Positions 1 to 7,009 of a DNA stretch of 10,120 bases are shown here, piece by piece (positions within the stretch are counted from its first letter, which is position 1; every line of letters begins with the position of its first letter). The stretch spans positions 1 through 10,120 of the forward strand of contig PMCR01000174.1 in the NCBI GenBank assembly GCA_003155465.1, in the 5' to 3' direction. Both the position numbers and the translations under genes were made by a program. The DNA is from Myxococcales bacterium (GTDB lineage: Bacteria; Myxococcota; Polyangia; Fen-1088). The notes below the pieces were generated by a model. That model had not been told where the DNA came from. It ran no database searches and was given only the letters and a program-made list of their open reading frames with translations.

Positions 1-542
1 TATCGATCTTGGTCGCCGTATCCACTCTGATCGTCCAAGGCAGAATCCCGTGCCAACACGCTCGGCCCTGCCAGGCGGAGGCGCAGCATCTCAATGAGCT
101 GCCTACTCTCGTCAGTCTCGGATTCGTAGGACTTGCCGGTCACGATGTTTTTCTTGAAGCTTTCCGGCACGGGTATCCAATCGCGTTGCTCCAAGAAGAA
201 TGGCTGCGCGAGGACTATGCAACCAATGACTGGATCGTGGCCGGCGTCGTCCCGGCGATACTTTCGGATACGCGCCTGGAACTCGGCCAGATCCCTGACA
301 CCGTTGTTCAGCCCAAAGGCTTTCCAGGCCAGCGAAATCGGCAGAAACGAGTGGCGAACGAAATAGCCTCCCCCGGTGATGAAGTTATCGGGGTGATGCA
401 GCTTGAATAGGAACAAGCCCTCTTCAGGTAGAACCTTGAAAGTGCTGGTACCGCCGGGTTGCCAGAAGTTGACTTCCTCGGGAGCCTGGGCCTTCTGCTG
501 TTCAAACCAGCTGCGGTCGGTGACGCCGATCCAGATCTTCAT
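1..542 (-). CDS. HNH-family putative restriction endonuclease, N-terminal part (runs off left edge)
   Basis: The minus strand has an open frame from an ATG at 542 to the window edge, about 180 codons with no stop. The protein begins MKIWIGVTDRSWFEQ and contains NFWQPGG, FLFKLHHPDNFITGGGYF, LPISLAWKAFG, DPVIGCIVLAQPFF and DWIPVP. I recognise these as the conserved N-terminal half of a family annotated as HNH endonuclease or putative restriction endonuclease. The HNH motif would lie in the C-terminal part beyond position 1, so catalytic residues cannot be checked. The upstream 70 bases contain no obvious strong ribosome site. It diverges from the broken restriction gene that follows. The family match is from memory of the N-terminal pattern; the nuclease function is inferred from the family. 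Confidence 0.75.
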   Translation of the reverse strand, partial: MKIWIGVTDRSWFEQQKAQAPEEVNFWQPGGTSTFKVLPEEGLFLFKLHHPDNFITGGGYFVRHSFLPISLAWKAFGLNNGVRDLAEFQARIRKYRRDDAGHDPVIGCIVLAQPFFLEQRDWIPVPESFKKNIVTGKSYESETDESRQLIEMLRLRLAGPSVLARDSALDDQSGYGDQDR

Positions 543-612
543 TCTACGTCTTCCCGAGTGATAGTCAGCAGGTGAGTCTTTGGGCCGAGAACCCGATCAT
601 CCACCCGCCTAG

Positions 613-1424
613 ACCACAAGACGTAGTGTACTCCATCGCGCCCTCGACGAGGACATGGCGCGGCGGGTGGAGGCGCAGGCGGATTTCAAGCAATAGATCC
701 ACGTGCCGGGCGATGGCGGGGCCTGGCAGCGGCTGTGCTCGAAGATAGCCACGGGCACGGGCAAAACCCTGGTCATGGGCATGATCGTGGCCTGGCAGAC
801 GCGGAATGCCGTCACCTATCCCAAGGAGCGCGGGCGGGCCTCTCGAACAAGCTGGTGATCCCCAGCCTGTTCCACCGGGATCCCCTGCGTCGGCGCATGC
901 TCATTGCCTTGAGCATCGACCGCATCGTGCACCACCTGCTACGCTTCGTGACCGAGCAGAACCTGGAGCACGTGGAGCCGGTGTTCGACGAAGAAAACCC
1001 CATCGGCAGCACGCGCAACATGCGCACCTGGTACACGACCAGGGTGTGCCACCCCGCCGTGCGCTCGCAGATCAGCCACATGGTGGCCGACAGCGCCTGG
1101 GAACAATTTGCCGCCAACCTGCTGGCAACCAGTCCGCTGGTGGACGCCTACGCCAAGAACGACCACCCTGGCTTCCAGATTCACTATCTGTGGAATGGCG
1201 CCAAGCGCCGCTACATCCCCGACTTCCTGATTCGCCTGAGCAACGGCAAGACCCTGGTGCTGGAAATCAAGGGCGAGGACAGCGAGCAGAACCGCGCGAA
1301 GCTGGCCGCCATGCGCGCCTGGGTGGACGCGGTCAACGGGAAGGGTGGCTTCGGACGCTGGTGCTGCGACGTTGTCTACGAGATGGCGAAGATGCAGGAT
1401 GTGCTTACAGCCCATGGGCGATAA
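613..1424 (+). pseudogene. Type III-like restriction helicase/nuclease (Res), decayed remnant
   Basis: Two pieces of one large protein survive in different frames. Piece one, open from 613, reads LHRALDEDMARRVEAQADFKQ, meets a TAG at 694-696 where the family usually has Trp, then continues IHVPGDGGAWQRLC and the Walker A motif ATGTGKT (about 751-771) with GMIVAWQTRNAVTYP, ending near 830. Piece two is in another frame from about 830 to the TAA at 1422-1424. It carries DRIVHHLLRFVTEQN, FDEENPIGSTRNMRTWYTTR, SQISHMVADSAWEQ, YLWNGAKRRYIPDF and LVLEIKGEDSEQN, the C-terminal nuclease-like domain with its PD...EIKG signature. Most of the helicase core, normally several hundred residues, is missing. 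A GTG-initiated frame from 735 would span the C-terminal piece but its first 30 residues are out of frame with the family. The gene is therefore dead as a helicase; whether the C-terminal nuclease domain alone is made is unknown. Confidence 0.8.
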
Positions 1425-1463
1425 GAAGCGGCTTCGAGGATCCATGACCACCAGGGCCCTGCC

Positions 1464-2197
1464 ATGACCCGCAACCGAGCCATCGACAAGCTCATCGCTA
1501 AGGGCGAGTCGAAGACGCTCGAATTCAAACGCTCGACGGGCGAGCTGCGCGAGGCCTTGCAGACACTGTGTGCGTTCGCCAACGGCTCAGGCGGCAAGGT
1601 TGTGATCCCATCTTCGACGACCGCGTCGAGGCCTGGAGCGCCGGCCGGTATCCCACGGGCATCACCGCCGAGATGCTGACGCGAGCCCATCCCTCGGTGC
1701 AGCGCAATCCGCTTATCGCCGAGGTGTTCTACCGGGCCGGGCTGATCGAGAAGTGGGGACGAGGCACGAACCGCGTGGCCGAGATGTGCAAGGCGGCCGG
1801 CGTCGCCCCGCCGGAGTTTGCGGAGATCGGCGGCGCGGCAGTTGTGACCTTCAGGGCAGACGTCGGCCAGACCCGGCGGCGGCCAGAGTCGCAGCTAGAG
1901 TCACGGCTAGAGTCGCAGCTAGGGTCGCAGCTAGGGTCGCAGCTAGAGTCACCGAAGGGTTCTCAGCCAAAGGCGAGCGAGGGGGCACTCGAAACGCGGG
2001 TTCTTGGACTGCTTGAGAACGGTCCGCTTTCCCGGTCGGAGCTTTCGCGGCTCATTGGACAACGGCGTGTGTCTGGGCAGCTTCATGTGACAATCAAGTC
2101 CCTTCTCTCGCGGGGGCTGATCGCGTACACGATTCCCGAGAAGCCGGGCAGCCGCCTGCAGAAGTACCGGCTCGTCAAGCCGGCGACACCGCGGTGA
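1464..2197 (+). pseudogene. AlbA_2/Schlafen-like ATP-binding transcriptional regulator, internally deleted and frameshifted
   Basis: The ATG at 1464 opens a frame with LIAKGESKTLEFKRSTGELREALQT and CAFANGSGGKVV, the start of the AlbA_2 (divergent AAA_4) DNA-binding domain. At about 1600-1612 the sequence jumps to another frame that reads PIFDDRVEAWSAGRYPTGIT, SVQRNPLIAEVFYRAGLIEKWGRGTNR, the C-terminal ATPase-like part of the same family. Roughly the middle half of the expected ~450-500-residue protein is gone, so this is a deletion with a frame change rather than a simple point frameshift. The tail has a tandem ESQL-type repeat (1886-1945) followed by a winged-helix-like end (LSRSELSRLIGQRRVSGQLH ... 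SRLQKYRL) and a TGA at 2195-2197. Such proteins are often found beside restriction genes, which fits the broken Res gene 40 bases upstream. A product from the second frame alone cannot be excluded. Confidence 0.8.
1886..1951 (+). repeat. 12-bp in-frame tandem repeat, five full units
   Basis: The unit gagtcgcagcta occurs at 1886-1897, 1898-1909 (two changes), 1910-1921, 1922-1933 and 1934-1945 (gag to ggg in the last two), with a partial sixth copy after 1946. Each unit encodes four residues: ESQL, ESRL, ESQL, GSQL, GSQL. Because 12 is a multiple of three, copy-number change leaves the reading frame intact. It lies between the ATPase-like part and the winged-helix tail of the broken AlbA-type gene, so it probably encoded a flexible linker. 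This type of Glu-Ser-Gln/Arg-Leu linker is common in the family. Confidence 0.9.
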
Positions 2198-2208
2198 CGG
2201 CTAGGCCA

Positions 2209-2433
2209 TCACGTATCGGCCATCAGCTTGCGCAACCGTCCGATGGCCTCGCCGTGCAACTGGCACCCGCGCGGCTCGCTCACGGCCAGCATGCCGGCGA
2301 TTTCGCGGTAGGTGACCACGGCGTAGGCATCCACCAGAGAGGTGGGCTCGGGGCTCAACACCAGCACCACCTCTTGAATCATGACGCCGCTTTTCGGCTC
2401 AGTTACAAGCTTGACCTGAGAGGGGCTTCCCAA
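2209..2433 (-). CDS. Small unassigned protein or gene fragment
   Basis: A 74-codon frame from a TTG at 2433 to a TGA at 2209-2211; an ATG at about 2382 would give a shorter product starting MIQEVVLVLSPEPT. It reads VVLVLSPEPTSLVDAYAVVTYREIAGML and ends GEAIGRLRKLMADT. Composition is protein-like (few Arg/Pro runs, hydrophobic alternation), and VTYREIAGML resembles a helix-turn-helix segment, but I do not recognise a family. No good ribosome site precedes the TTG. It converges on the broken AlbA-type gene with 11 bases between them. It could be a genuine small gene, the tail of a larger lost gene, or chance. Confidence 0.35.
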   Translation of the reverse strand: MGSPSQVKLVTEPKSGVMIQEVVLVLSPEPTSLVDAYAVVTYREIAGMLAVSEPRGCQLHGEAIGRLRKLMADT

Positions 2434-2509
2434 CGGATGAGCTCATGAACGCCTCTTCTCGCCAGACGCGGCCATCAACCCAGGCCGGCTCCGGTGAGAC
2501 AAGTGGCGA

Positions 2510-3118
2510 TCACTCTATTGGAAGGCCAGTATTCGACACGATATCTTGAACCACACGCCCCAATTCCCCGACGACTGGACTTTCAATCGTGAACGTCGCG
2601 GCCAGTGCGCCGTAGTACCACAGGACACCCTGTTTTCCGCCTGAAAACCTATCCCAGAGTCGATCGCCGACCTGACGAAGGTCAGAAAGAATCGCCCGAG
2701 CGTTGTATAGCTTGTCGCATGCCGCAACCAACTGGATCCTACCTGGGGACTTCCCGAGGTGGTCCAGATAGAGTTCCTTCCGACGCCGCCAAGGCGGGCG
2801 CGGCGGATCGATTGAATCGGAGCACGCGGCCACAATCGCGGCCACGTCTTCGCCGAAGCGCTCACGAACCGCGGCCAGCGTCTCGCTTCCACCCTGATCC
2901 TCGACGGCGTCATGCAAGAGGCCTGCGATCGCCTGGTTCTCATCGCCCCCGTATTCAAGAACAAGACTCGATACACCGAGGAGATGCGCGACATACGGAA
3001 CGCCTGACCCCTGGCGTTGCTGTCCCCTATGGAGATCGAAGGCGAACGCAAGGGCCTCACTGTACTTGTCTGAGAGGTTCATTCGTTGAGGGCTCTCTTC
3101 TCTGAGAAGTCCTGTCAT
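2510..3118 (-). CDS. Small alarmone hydrolase-like HD protein, candidate antidote to the upstream effector
   Basis: This 202-residue protein has the layout of the RelA/SpoT hydrolase (HD) domain standing alone, as in small alarmone hydrolases. Visible hallmarks are GQQRQGSGVPYVAHLLGV with the metal-binding His45, LLHDAVED with His69-Asp70 and Glu73-Asp74, ERFGEDVAAIV, a conserved PWRRRKELYLDHL, and CDKLYNAR with Asp135 and Asn139. These match the family's Mn2+ and substrate residues; the Lys commonly seen just after the first Arg is Gln36 here. Known members remove the 3' pyrophosphate from (p)ppGpp or (p)ppApp, and some reverse tRNA 3'-end pyrophosphorylation. The start overlaps the preceding gene's stop as ATGA, indicating translational coupling; Met13 (3082) is an alternative with an AGAAGAGAG upstream. 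It ends the operon. As the fourth gene from a RelA-fold effector, it is most simply read as a self-protection enzyme that destroys the toxin's product; that role is inferred. Confidence 0.85.
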   Translation of the reverse strand: MTGLLREESPQRMNLSDKYSEALAFAFDLHRGQQRQGSGVPYVAHLLGVSSLVLEYGGDENQAIAGLLHDAVEDQGGSETLAAVRERFGEDVAAIVAACSDSIDPPRPPWRRRKELYLDHLGKSPGRIQLVAACDKLYNARAILSDLRQVGDRLWDRFSGGKQGVLWYYGALAATFTIESPVVGELGRVVQDIVSNTGLPIE

Positions 3119-3306
3119 CGCTCCGCGGTTCTCTTTCGATGCTGTGCGAGCAATGCGTCGAATTGCTCCTTGGTCAGTCTGTCAACGTCGCCCCCCGCCT
3201 CGTAGTGGGCGTTCAGCATATCGAGACTTCTAATGAATTCTCCTGGGTGACTGTCAATTACGGGCCGGTCATTCACGGGGAAGTACCAGGGATACTCTTC
3301 TGGCAT
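3115..3306 (-). CDS. Small protein, paralogue of the upstream small protein; candidate immunity or accessory factor
   Basis: A 63-residue protein from ATG 3306 to TGA 3115-3117. A TTG at 3318 would add four residues and overlap the previous stop, but the ATG places the conserved YPWYF motif at the N-terminus exactly as in the paralogue. Shared with the 75-residue neighbour are YP-aromatic-YF near the start, a RPV/LPV turn, F.R..D.L.A in the middle and the C-terminal LT..FDALLAQ.R pattern. It lacks a ~15-residue central basic/hydrophobic stretch present in the neighbour. There is no signal peptide or membrane segment. I do not recognise a named family. Position directly after an effector gene, small size and tandem duplication are typical of immunity genes. 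Confidence 0.7.
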   Translation of the reverse strand: MPEEYPWYFPVNDRPVIDSHPGEFIRSLDMLNAHYEAGGDVDRLTKEQFDALLAQHRKRTAER

Positions 3307-3311
3307 TGCGG

Positions 3312-3539
3312 TTACCAAGGCTGCCCCGCGCGCCGTCGTGCCAGCAGCGCCTTAAACTCGGCCTCCGTGAGGCTCTCAACCTCGGCGGCGGCTCTGACGT
3401 AGGCGTCCAGCAGGTCAGGCCGGGGTACGAATTCATCTGTCCGGGGATCCCAGGCGAGAACGAGAACCCTTCCGTCACGACGCCGGCTGACTTTGACGGG
3501 TAGGTTATAGGCCGAGAAGTAATAGGGATACGATTTCAT
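3312..3539 (-). CDS. Small protein following the effector; candidate immunity or accessory factor
   Basis: A 75-residue cytoplasmic-looking protein beginning MKSYPYYFSAYNLPVKVSRR and ending with LTEAEFKALLARRRAG. Its ATG overlaps the effector's TGA as ATGA (3536-3539), with GGAGA about six bases upstream inside the effector's last codons, so it is translationally coupled to the effector. It has a predicted beta-rich N-terminal half (VLVLAWD, EFVPR) and a helical C-terminus. It is clearly related to the next gene. The immediate downstream position is where T6SS immunity genes usually lie, but no immunity family is recognised and binding to the effector is a guess. Confidence 0.75.
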   Translation of the reverse strand: MKSYPYYFSAYNLPVKVSRRRDGRVLVLAWDPRTDEFVPRPDLLDAYVRAAAEVESLTEAEFKALLARRRAGQPW

Positions 3540-5695
3540 GGGGATCTCCGAGGTCGCATGGCAGATTCGTATGCGTCGTCGTATAGCTTTTGCATCTGAG
3601 CCTCAAGTCGTTCGAGCCGCTGGCTTTCGGCGGTCGTCAGAGGACGTTGAGTACCTCTCGCTTCGATTGTTCGAGACTCTTCGTAGAGCCTGTGGCCTAC
3701 GCTTTCCTTGACCTCGATGATCCCGCGGAGGTGCAGCTGCATCTCGACAATGTGCCCATTGCCCATTTCGACGTTCATCAGCACATCACGATAGCCATTC
3801 AGCGGCTTGGCAAAGCGGTCTCGGAGCTTGACGATCTTGCATCTTGACCTGACTACGCCTAGAGCCGCATTCAGTTCGGCCATCGTTTCAAACACGATGG
3901 AGGACCGCGCTAGGTCTGTGAGCTGGGAGGCGTCGCCCCCGTAGTTTGCGTCGACTTTCTCTTCGGCGCGAGTGCGTCCTTTCAGCGACGGGGGTACTAC
4001 GGGGGTGCCTCCAGTAGCTGCCGCAATTTCGGTGGTAGTTCTCGAAAGCTCGCGCTGCGCAACCTCCGCGTCCCTGTACAGTGCGTCCAGGTCTGACGTC
4101 TTCTGCGGCCCCGCCCGGTGAATGCTGGGCTTGCGAGGGTTCGGTCTGGCTCGCGGAAGGCTCGGCGGCGCCTGCTCTTGATCCACATGCACGGTGGTCG
4201 TGTGCGTCCCTTCATCGGTGTGACCCTCGACCTTGACCGGCTCGGTGAATTTGAGCTTGGCATCCTTGTCAGCCAGCTGCGCCAGCTTCTGTTCGGGGCT
4301 CAGCTCCGATTCCAGGTGCAGGGGCTTGACCTTCAGGTTCTTCAGATCCGCCTTGGTGCCCCTGACGTTGAGGTAGAGCAGAGCGCTCGTCACCGCCATG
4401 GAACGAAGCAGCTCCATCACCTTGCGGGCCTTGTCGTCCGGGGAGAGCGCCGGATCGTTCATGACCTTTTCGAGCGCGTCGATGTGATCGACGGCAACCA
4501 GGACGCCCTGCACGCTGTCGACGGTCACCTGGCCCAGAAGTACGAAGGCCACCAGCCCCTTCTCGGTCGTCACCGTCAACTGGGCGCCCCGACGCCATAT
4601 GGCCATGCTAGCGCCGGCCCCTCCGAACAGGTTGGCAGCGATGGTCAAAATGTCGAAGGCGTTGGCCCCCCAGCTGGAAAAGCCCTCGTTGTAGCGCTGG
4701 GCCATGTTGATCCCGGCCGATGCCGTGCTCGAGAAGATGGAAACCCAGATCAGGGCGGAGACCGCCTGCGAACCAGGCACCGGCGCGACTAGCGTGATCA
4801 CGCCCGCCGTGATTGCGGCCCCGAGTGCCACGATGCCCAGGAACTCGGAAATGCTGTCCCAGAAACTGGCCCCGTCAGTCTCGAACTTGCCCTGGAGGCG
4901 GGGCAGGTCCGGAAGGCCGTCAATCGTGTAGGCGATGCCGCCGTCGGGATAGCGATTCTGCTCATCCCAGGCAGCGAAGGCGGCCTGGATCGATTCCAGG
5001 TCGTCCTTCCCGTGGCCCCTGTACTCGCCGGTCGTGCGTTGGGTAGCGGGATTCGTCCAATCCACCAGCACCCAAGAACCACCCGGAAGTTTGCATAGGA
5101 ACAGCTTGAGCGCTTGGCGCGACTGGCTCTCCGATGAAAAGTGCTCGGCGCGCACTGGATAGCGCACCAGTCCCTCGGTTGGGGCGACACGAGCCACGAG
5201 CCGAGCGCGGTATCGTTCGTATTGATCGAGAGTGGCATCGTGTTCCTTCTTCTTCTTCGCATCGCCGATGGGGAATTGTTCGGAGATCTGATGAAGTAGG
5301 TGCACATAGCGGGTCACACCATTGGCGGCGGCCACTGGGTCGTCGGCCTCGACCGGTAGCGCGGGCCCGTCTTCGAGAAAACTGCCCAGGCTGGCGACGT
5401 TCTGGGGATAGTCGTAGCTGATCTCCTTGCCGTTCTGTCGGGTGAGGCAGACCACCTTGTGGTGGCCAGGCCAGCTCCAGTGTGTGTCCCACTCGGTGGT
5501 GCCGATGGGCCCCATGAGCAGTTTGGGCTGGTACCATGCCTTGCTTTGCGGGTCGTTGAAGCACATCCACTGGCAAGCCATCGGGTCCAACTTGGGAGTT
5601 GTAGCCGACTGCCGGTGCAGCATGTACCTCACCTGCGCGCCGGTGCTAACCACGCGTTTCGACGGCAGGGCGACGATACGATAGCCGTCAGACAA
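3536..5695 (-). CDS. Putative T6SS effector with C-terminal RelA/SpoT-like synthetase domain (toxic SAS)
   Basis: I take a TTG at 5695, whose bases overlap the PAAR-gene stop (5688-5690), giving 719 residues; an in-frame GTG at 5728 and an ATG at 5782 would extend it into the PAAR gene. Residues ~5-105 form a beta-rich module with a conserved Trp-Cys and WPGHHKVVC, resembling an Ig-like fold. Residues ~275-450 are hydrophobic and helical, as in pre-toxin/translocation regions. A proline-rich linker (~505-570) leads to the RelA/SpoT domain: LKGRTRAEEKV (equivalent of the G-loop), LTDLARSSIVF with metal-ligand Asp594, FAKPLNGYRDV with Tyr635, and GHIVEMQLHL with catalytic-type Glu651, then GHRLYEESR and a helical tail. 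All key synthetase positions are kept and no hydrolase half is present. Known relatives transfer pyrophosphate to GDP/GTP, to adenosine nucleotides (Tas1 of Pseudomonas aeruginosa) or to tRNA 3' ends. Substrate here cannot be told from sequence. Gene order, after a PAAR-like protein and before small genes and a hydrolase, supports a delivered toxin. Confidence 0.85.
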   Translation of the reverse strand: MSDGYRIVALPSKRVVSTGAQVRYMLHRQSATTPKLDPMACQWMCFNDPQSKAWYQPKLLMGPIGTTEWDTHWSWPGHHKVVCLTRQNGKEISYDYPQNVASLGSFLEDGPALPVEADDPVAAANGVTRYVHLLHQISEQFPIGDAKKKKEHDATLDQYERYRARLVARVAPTEGLVRYPVRAEHFSSESQSRQALKLFLCKLPGGSWVLVDWTNPATQRTTGEYRGHGKDDLESIQAAFAAWDEQNRYPDGGIAYTIDGLPDLPRLQGKFETDGASFWDSISEFLGIVALGAAITAGVITLVAPVPGSQAVSALIWVSIFSSTASAGINMAQRYNEGFSSWGANAFDILTIAANLFGGAGASMAIWRRGAQLTVTTEKGLVAFVLLGQVTVDSVQGVLVAVDHIDALEKVMNDPALSPDDKARKVMELLRSMAVTSALLYLNVRGTKADLKNLKVKPLHLESELSPEQKLAQLADKDAKLKFTEPVKVEGHTDEGTHTTTVHVDQEQAPPSLPRARPNPRKPSIHRAGPQKTSDLDALYRDAEVAQRELSRTTTEIAAATGGTPVVPPSLKGRTRAEEKVDANYGGDASQLTDLARSSIVFETMAELNAALGVVRSRCKIVKLRDRFAKPLNGYRDVLMNVEMGNGHIVEMQLHLRGIIEVKESVGHRLYEESRTIEARGTQRPLTTAESQRLERLEAQMQKLYDDAYESAMRPRRSP

Positions 5696-7007
5696 GGACG
5701 GCCCCGCTGTTGTTCGGCGGACATCCACCCGAGGTGTCCGGCTCTTGCCAGGCGACCAGCGTCGCGCCAGATGGCGGGCCAATCTCCGCGCACGCGATCA
5801 GGTGTTTGATGGCGACCTCTTCCGGACGTCCCTTGGCCAGGGCCAGGGCATCTTCATGCAGAGGTGATCCGCTGGGACTGAAGTAGGTCTGGTAGGCCTG
5901 CGCCGCCGCTTGTACGAGGGTTTTCGACTGGGCCAGCACGCCCGCCATGATGCGCAGATCCTTCTTCTTCATCGCCGTGGCGGCGCGCCCGGCGAAAACC
6001 TTGGCGCGAATGTCATCATCGTCGGGGTATTCGACTGAATAGGCGCCCGGCGGCGCGTTGGGGATCTGGCGCTCACCTTGGTGATCGAGGCGGCCCTCCT
6101 TGCGTGACCCGTCGGCGAAGGTCACGGCGAATCGCGCCTCTGGAATGCGGATCCTGTCAGCGCTTTGCAGGACCAACTTGATCGTGGCCGGCGGCGATTG
6201 CACAACCAGCCGGTGGGACTTGCCGGTATGAAGGGCGACCCCTTTGCCAGAAAGGTCCGCCCGCTTGGCCTTTGTCTCCTGCCCGGCGGGATCCCTCTTG
6301 GGGGCAGCAACATCGCGCGGCTCTGGCTTTCGCCGGCGGCGCTCTTTGTCACCGAAGTCGCTGATGGTGACAGTGCAATTGCCCTTCTTCACGCCCCTAT
6401 AGACAATCTCGGCGCCGGCCAGGACGCGGAAGCTGTGGACTGCGCCGTCAGCGAATTCGATCTGGCCCTTGGCATAAGCCAGCAGCTTCCCGTCCTGATC
6501 CACGAAGCACAGCCCAATCCAGTCGGGCCCGCTGTGGAGTGTCTCGCTCGTCAACTGGGGTGGGGGCGCAGCCGGAGCGGTCATGGTCGACAACCAGGGC
6601 GCGGGCGGCGTGTTGCCTGGGCTCTTGGCCATGTGGTTCTGGGTCAGCAGGTCCAAGTGCCGGACGGCCTCATTGCCCTCCACCAGGACGTTCATCGCGT
6701 AGCTCTGGTAAAAAGCCTTGCCCTGAACCGTGTGCGTGATCACGCCACCCCCGGTGCTTTGCGCGACTTCGTTCCCGGTGGATTTGGCGATGAAGGACAG
6801 TCGATGGCCCATGGGGTTGCCATTCACAAACACCGTGCCCGCGCAGCCGTCGACGTCAGCGGCCTGGGTGTTGTTGGGCAACGGTGTCGGGATCGGACCG
6901 GCGGGTGGGGAAGGCGGACACAGGCACACGTCGGGAAAAGCGATGGACTTGCCGGCTGAGCCGCTGTGAACGGCTGCGCGACCATTGATGAAGACGTTGT
7001 CTGGCAT
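5688..7007 (-). CDS. DUF4150 PAAR-like T6SS spike protein
   Basis: A 439-residue protein. Residues 1-~130 form the DUF4150 PAAR-like domain: MPDNVFINGRAAVHSGSAGK, FPDVCLCPPSPPAGPIPTPLPNN, TVFVNGNPM, STGNEVAQSTGGGVIT and FYQSYAMNVLVEGNEAVRHLDL, with DLLTQNHMAKSPGN closing it. This fold sharpens the VgrG tip and carries effectors. Two beta-sandwich-like modules follow (~165-219 and ~276-332); the second has the pattern RFAVTFADGSRKEGRLD ... IPNAPPGAYSVEYP seen as an extension module in T6SS tip proteins. The C-terminus (~340-439) is helical and ends with a Cys/Gly-rich tail. ATG at 7007 is preceded by GGAGG at 7013-7017, inside the last codons of the previous gene, whose TAG lies two bases upstream. 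It presumably docks the downstream effector, which is a separate protein here instead of a C-terminal fusion. Confidence 0.9.
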   Translation of the reverse strand: MPDNVFINGRAAVHSGSAGKSIAFPDVCLCPPSPPAGPIPTPLPNNTQAADVDGCAGTVFVNGNPMGHRLSFIAKSTGNEVAQSTGGGVITHTVQGKAFYQSYAMNVLVEGNEAVRHLDLLTQNHMAKSPGNTPPAPWLSTMTAPAAPPPQLTSETLHSGPDWIGLCFVDQDGKLLAYAKGQIEFADGAVHSFRVLAGAEIVYRGVKKGNCTVTISDFGDKERRRRKPEPRDVAAPKRDPAGQETKAKRADLSGKGVALHTGKSHRLVVQSPPATIKLVLQSADRIRIPEARFAVTFADGSRKEGRLDHQGERQIPNAPPGAYSVEYPDDDDIRAKVFAGRAATAMKKKDLRIMAGVLAQSKTLVQAAAQAYQTYFSPSGSPLHEDALALAKGRPEEVAIKHLIACAEIGPPSGATLVAWQEPDTSGGCPPNNSGAVLV

Positions 7008-7009
7008 GA

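Noticed and set aside
735..1424. An intact 229-residue gene from the GTG at 735
   Set aside because: The first ~30 residues are an out-of-frame reading of the Walker A region of the Res remnant, so this frame is a fragment and not an intact gene.
1886..1951. Tandem repeats as a CRISPR array
   Set aside because: The units are directly adjacent 12-mers without spacers and are in frame within a coding region.
2440..2510. Terminator after the hydrolase gene
   Set aside because: Only weak GC-rich pairing is visible and no T-tract follows on the minus strand.
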